Of a stretch of 64,000 nt of DNA, positions 61,424-64,000 are shown piece by piece. A program made the position numbers and the translations under genes. The stretch lies in assembly GCF_020165985.1 (NCBI RefSeq), contig NZ_JAIUKZ010000008.1:62001-126000 (forward strand), read 5' to 3'. The notes beneath the pieces were generated by a model. It did no database searches, was not told where the DNA came from, and was given only the letters and a program-made list of their open reading frames with translations. Each line of letters starts with the position of its first letter. Position 1 is the stretch's first letter. The DNA comes from Bacillus sp. RAR_GA_16. GTDB lineage: Bacteria; Bacillota; Bacilli; Bacillales; Guptibacillaceae.

Positions 61424-62485
61424 CTAACGCTTTACTCTGGCATTATCACGCGCATGGGCAATTAAACTTGCGACAAACTGATTAAGATGACGGAAACGTT
61501 CGTCTTGTGTTTGACCCATTTTCCATCGATAATAGATTTGCTGACATATGACAGCGAGCTTAAAATAGGCAAAGGTTAAGTAAAAATTCATTTGCGAGAC
61601 GTCCCGTCCCGATTTTTTCGCATATGAATGGATAAACTCATCCCTTGACATAAAACCTGGCATGACAGTTACTGGAGCTTTCCCCATACCAGCTTTCAAA
61701 ATCTCCGGGTCGTCCTGTTGTAGCCAGTAACCCATGGCTGCTCCTAAGTCTGCAAGCGGGTCTCCTACCGTCGTCATTTCCCAATCAAATAATCCAACGA
61801 TTTCACTGTAGTCATGAGCGAACATCGCATTGTTTAATTTATAATCATAATGAATAACGGTAGGACTTTGAGATTGAGGTATATTTGATACCATCCAGTT
61901 TGTAAGCTCATCAATACCTGGAAGCTCGTCTGTTTTTGATCGATTGTACCGTTTGATCCAGCCGTGTACTTGCCGTTCCATAAACCCATCTGGATGCGTA
62001 ACATCCGCTAAATTCGTCTTTTTATAATCAATACTGTGCAGGTCAACTAACGTATCTACCATCGTTTCGGAAATGCTTCGACAGAGATCCTCAGTTGGCT
62101 GAACGCCTTCAGGAAATGATGTATCAAGTACAATGCCTCTTCTTCTCTCCATAAGAAAGAATGGGGCATCAAGTAAAGTTTCATTGTAGAGATAAGGTTT
62201 TGGTGCTAGTGGAAAAATAGGATTTAATTCTTTTAATATTGTAAACTCTCGCTGCATGTCGTGAGCTTTCGGCGCCACTGGTCCAAGTGGTGGTCTACGA
62301 AGCACCGCTTCCCAATCGCCAATTGACAGCTGATACGTTAAATTGGAGTGCCCAGTGCCGAATTGTTCAACGAATAAAGGCTCATCACTCAAATCATTAA
62401 TGTTTTTCTTGATAAAATCTTCAAGTTTCTTTGTGTCTAGCTCCTCTCCGTCTCGGACAGGGATGGTATCGTGTGAATAAGCCAT
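61424..62485 (-). CDS. APH-family phosphotransferase (ACAD10/LvaA-like)
   Basis: A 353-aa kinase fold. The catalytic loop is VIHYDYKLNNAMF (Brenner HxDxxxxN pattern) and the metal-binding loop is VGLFDWEMTTVGDPLADLG. N-terminal QFGTGHSNLTYQLSI is the nucleotide loop. This subgroup sits beside acyl-CoA dehydrogenases in bacteria and is fused to them in animal ACAD10/11. LvaA of Pseudomonas putida phosphorylates 4-hydroxyvaleryl-CoA. A similar hydroxyacyl-CoA kinase role fits this cluster (inference). ATG 62485 has AGGAG eight bases upstream. Confidence 0.88.
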   Translation of the reverse strand: MAYSHDTIPVRDGEELDTKKLEDFIKKNINDLSDEPLFVEQFGTGHSNLTYQLSIGDWEAVLRRPPLGPVAPKAHDMQREFTILKELNPIFPLAPKPYLYNETLLDAPFFLMERRRGIVLDTSFPEGVQPTEDLCRSISETMVDTLVDLHSIDYKKTNLADVTHPDGFMERQVHGWIKRYNRSKTDELPGIDELTNWMVSNIPQSQSPTVIHYDYKLNNAMFAHDYSEIVGLFDWEMTTVGDPLADLGAAMGYWLQQDDPEILKAGMGKAPVTVMPGFMSRDEFIHSYAKKSGRDVSQMNFYLTFAYFKLAVICQQIYYRWKMGQTQDERFRHLNQFVASLIAHARDNARVKR

Positions 62486-62535
62486 TTGCCACACTCCTGA
62501 TTACATAATATTCAGTCATTAATCTCAAAAAATAG

Positions 62536-62940
62536 TTAGAGGAGCTGATAAGATTCCTCCAGCTTTAAGCGTAAATCATCTGGGATCACTTCACTCGCTT
62601 GTTTCTTGAAATCAAAATAAACGACTGTTGCCTCTCCTTCAGCTACGACCGCATTACTTTCCGTATCTTTTATATAATGCATAAGGGTGAAACTTTTTGA
62701 CCCTATCCGCTTCACGGTTGTCTCAACCTGTAGAGACTGATTAAAATAGGCCTGTTTCAAAAAATCACATTTCGTAGAAACGAGAATGAACGGCCAATCG
62801 TCTGTGCCAGTTCGCTTACCCAAATAATCGAAAAACTGAACGCGCGCTTCTTCCAGATAAATAAAATAACTAGTATTGTTCACATGGCCGAGCGCATCCG
62901 TCTCACAAAATCTTACTCTAACATTAGTATGGACACTCAT
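62536..62940 (-). CDS. 4HBT-family acyl-CoA thioesterase
   Basis: A 134-aa single hot-dog domain. The active-site region is RFCETDALGHVNNTSYFIYL, with the catalytic Asp in TDALGHVNN, as in 4-hydroxybenzoyl-CoA thioesterase and YbgC. VETTVKRIGSKSFTLMHYI is the central strand. It would hydrolyse acyl-CoA esters, possibly recycling CoA from dead-end intermediates. It is embedded in the operon 50 bases upstream of the kinase gene. Confidence 0.88.
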   Translation of the reverse strand: MSVHTNVRVRFCETDALGHVNNTSYFIYLEEARVQFFDYLGKRTGTDDWPFILVSTKCDFLKQAYFNQSLQVETTVKRIGSKSFTLMHYIKDTESNAVVAEGEATVVYFDFKKQASEVIPDDLRLKLEESYQLL

Positions 62941-62958
62941 TTAACTTCCTCTTTTCTA

Positions 62959-63735
62959 TTACCTGTGAGTAAAGGCAGGCTTTCTTTTTTCCATAAATGC
63001 TTGTACGCCTTCTTTAATATCTTCTGTTTGAAAAACTTCTTCAAACAATTCTGCTTCAAGTTCAACGGCAGATGCAATTGGAAGGTGCGCACCATTGTTC
63101 ACTGCTTTTTTGATTCGGGATAAAGCCTGCAGCGATTGACCAGTTATTTTTGAAGCGAGTCCCTGAGCATAAGCCATGCCTTGTCCGGATGGTACCACGT
63201 GGTTTACAAGACCGTAACGATCTGCCTCTTCTGCTGAAATTGGTTCACCAGTGAACATCATTTCTTTTGCTTTCGCTTCTCCAATAAGTCTAGGAAGACG
63301 CTGCGTTCCTCCACCACCTGGGAAAAGACCTAACTTAATTTCAGGAAGTCCAAGCTGAGCATGTTCTTCTGCAATTCGCATATCACACGTCATTGCAAGT
63401 TCACAACCACCACCGAATGTTAGTCCATTAAGCACAGCAATTGTTGGTTTTGGAAAATCATCTAAATAATTTAATACCTGGTGAGTTTCCATTACGATAT
63501 TTTTAAAGCCAGTCTGTCCAATCCAATCTGGAAACTCTTTAATATCCGCCCCGGCCATGAAGGCTTTATTTCCAGCACCTGTTAAAATGACTGCAACAGC
63601 ATCTTGATTCGATTCTAGCTCAGTAAAAACCTCAAAAAGTTCAGTTGATACTTGTTTGCTCATCACATTTAAAGGGGGATTATTGACCGTAACGATAGCC
63701 GTCTTTTCATGAATTTCATACGTTACCATTTTCAT
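62959..63735 (-). CDS. Enoyl-CoA hydratase (crotonase)
   Basis: A 258-aa crotonase with a full set of hydratase residues. The oxyanion motifs are FMAGADIKEF near residue 61 and LTFGGGCELAMTCD near 103. GLPEIKLGLFPGGGGTQRLP carries the first catalytic Glu and GEPISAEEADRYGLVNHVV follows. It hydrates trans-2-enoyl-CoA to 3-hydroxyacyl-CoA for the next enzyme, whose gene overlaps its start by one base. AAGGAG lies upstream of the ATG. Confidence 0.92.
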   Translation of the reverse strand: MKMVTYEIHEKTAIVTVNNPPLNVMSKQVSTELFEVFTELESNQDAVAVILTGAGNKAFMAGADIKEFPDWIGQTGFKNIVMETHQVLNYLDDFPKPTIAVLNGLTFGGGCELAMTCDMRIAEEHAQLGLPEIKLGLFPGGGGTQRLPRLIGEAKAKEMMFTGEPISAEEADRYGLVNHVVPSGQGMAYAQGLASKITGQSLQALSRIKKAVNNGAHLPIASAVELEAELFEEVFQTEDIKEGVQAFMEKRKPAFTHR

Positions 63736-64000
63736 TAATTTTTCACTCCTTCTTTTGTGTAGTCATACCAGCCTTTTCCTGTTTTCCTTCCCAATGTTCC
63801 AGCTTTTACTTTATCCTCGATGGCTTTCGATGGCTTGTCTTCAGGATTTCCCGTTTCGTTATAACGTTGTTGCATTACGTAATACCCAACATCTATTCCA
63901 GATAAATCCATTAATTCAAATGGCCCAATCGGGTGATTTAGAGCTTTGCGACAAATTAAGTCGATATCTTGGAAATTCGCAATTCCTTCTTCGTACAAAT
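63735..64000 (-). CDS. 3-hydroxyacyl-CoA dehydrogenase, C-terminal fragment cut by the window edge
   Basis: Only the last 88 or so residues are in the window. They form the 3HCDH C-terminal helical domain: EEGIANFQDIDLICRKALNH, PIGPFELMDLSGIDVGYYVM and GTLGRKTGKGWYDY. It oxidises 3-hydroxyacyl-CoA to 3-oxoacyl-CoA with NAD. The reading frame is open to the edge, so the N-terminal Rossmann domain lies beyond 64000 and the operon continues there. Confidence 0.92.
   Translation of the reverse strand, partial: LYEEGIANFQDIDLICRKALNHPIGPFELMDLSGIDVGYYVMQQRYNETGNPEDKPSKAIEDKVKAGTLGRKTGKGWYDYTKEGVKN

Overview
The window is low-GC, gene-dense DNA with strong Shine-Dalgarno sites, frequent GTG/TTG starts, sigma-A-like promoters and U-tailed hairpin terminators. 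Family content fits a Bacillaceae member (Firmicutes): YdhK, YhjQ-like and YdjM-like proteins, a MurR/RpiR regulator, a CotQ/YgaK-like oxidase and the adjacent parE-parC pair. The genus cannot be fixed from the sequence alone. I see no rRNA, tRNA, CRISPR array, insertion sequence or prophage.

Layout. 1-587: 3' part of murB, frameshifted. 754-5551: a likely copper/metal-stress island with a DUF1541 lipoprotein, an F510_1955-type lipoprotein, a Cys-rich four-helix copper-binding protein, a histidine kinase/response regulator pair and a Gln/His-rich small protein. 6033-7587: a lipoprotein, a truncated ClpP remnant and a VOC protein. 7765-13099: an operon of RpiR regulator, YjiH-type membrane protein, M20 amidohydrolase, GNAT and an OSBS/NSAR enolase-superfamily enzyme. 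Its last three genes match the known N-succinyl route from D- to L-amino acids. 13154-25568: a mixed region with an ArsR-like regulator and MFS exporter, a membrane alpha/beta hydrolase preceded by an orphan promoter and hairpin, a CotQ-like oxidase, a decayed endonuclease-like gene, a 2H phosphoesterase, PatB, and small membrane proteins. 25724-30124: parC and parE (parE frameshifted). 30427-49890: bioY, transporters, a nuclease-helicase fusion, P450, an M29 aminopeptidase, SIMPL and CoA-binding proteins, an MFS pump behind a leader peptide, a cold-shock gene, a tandem GNAT, a second YjiH paralogue and a KPR-family reductase.

49926-64000 is one long leftward catabolic cluster that continues past the window edge. 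It holds 3-hydroxyacyl-CoA dehydrogenase, two crotonases, a thioesterase, an APH-type kinase, a ComB-type phosphatase, an acyl-CoA dehydrogenase, an SDR, a complete LivFGHMJ-type ABC importer, an acyl-CoA ligase and a phosphotriesterase-like lactonase. Together these suggest import, ring opening, CoA activation and beta-oxidation of a lactone or hydroxy acid. The substrate is inferred.

The most striking cross-cutting observation is that all four clear frameshifts (murB, parE, a small secreted protein and an MFS pump) are consistent with the same +1 event, GGATC read as GGAATC. Because parE is normally essential, a motif-specific sequencing error is the leading explanation. A real mutational signature is the alternative.
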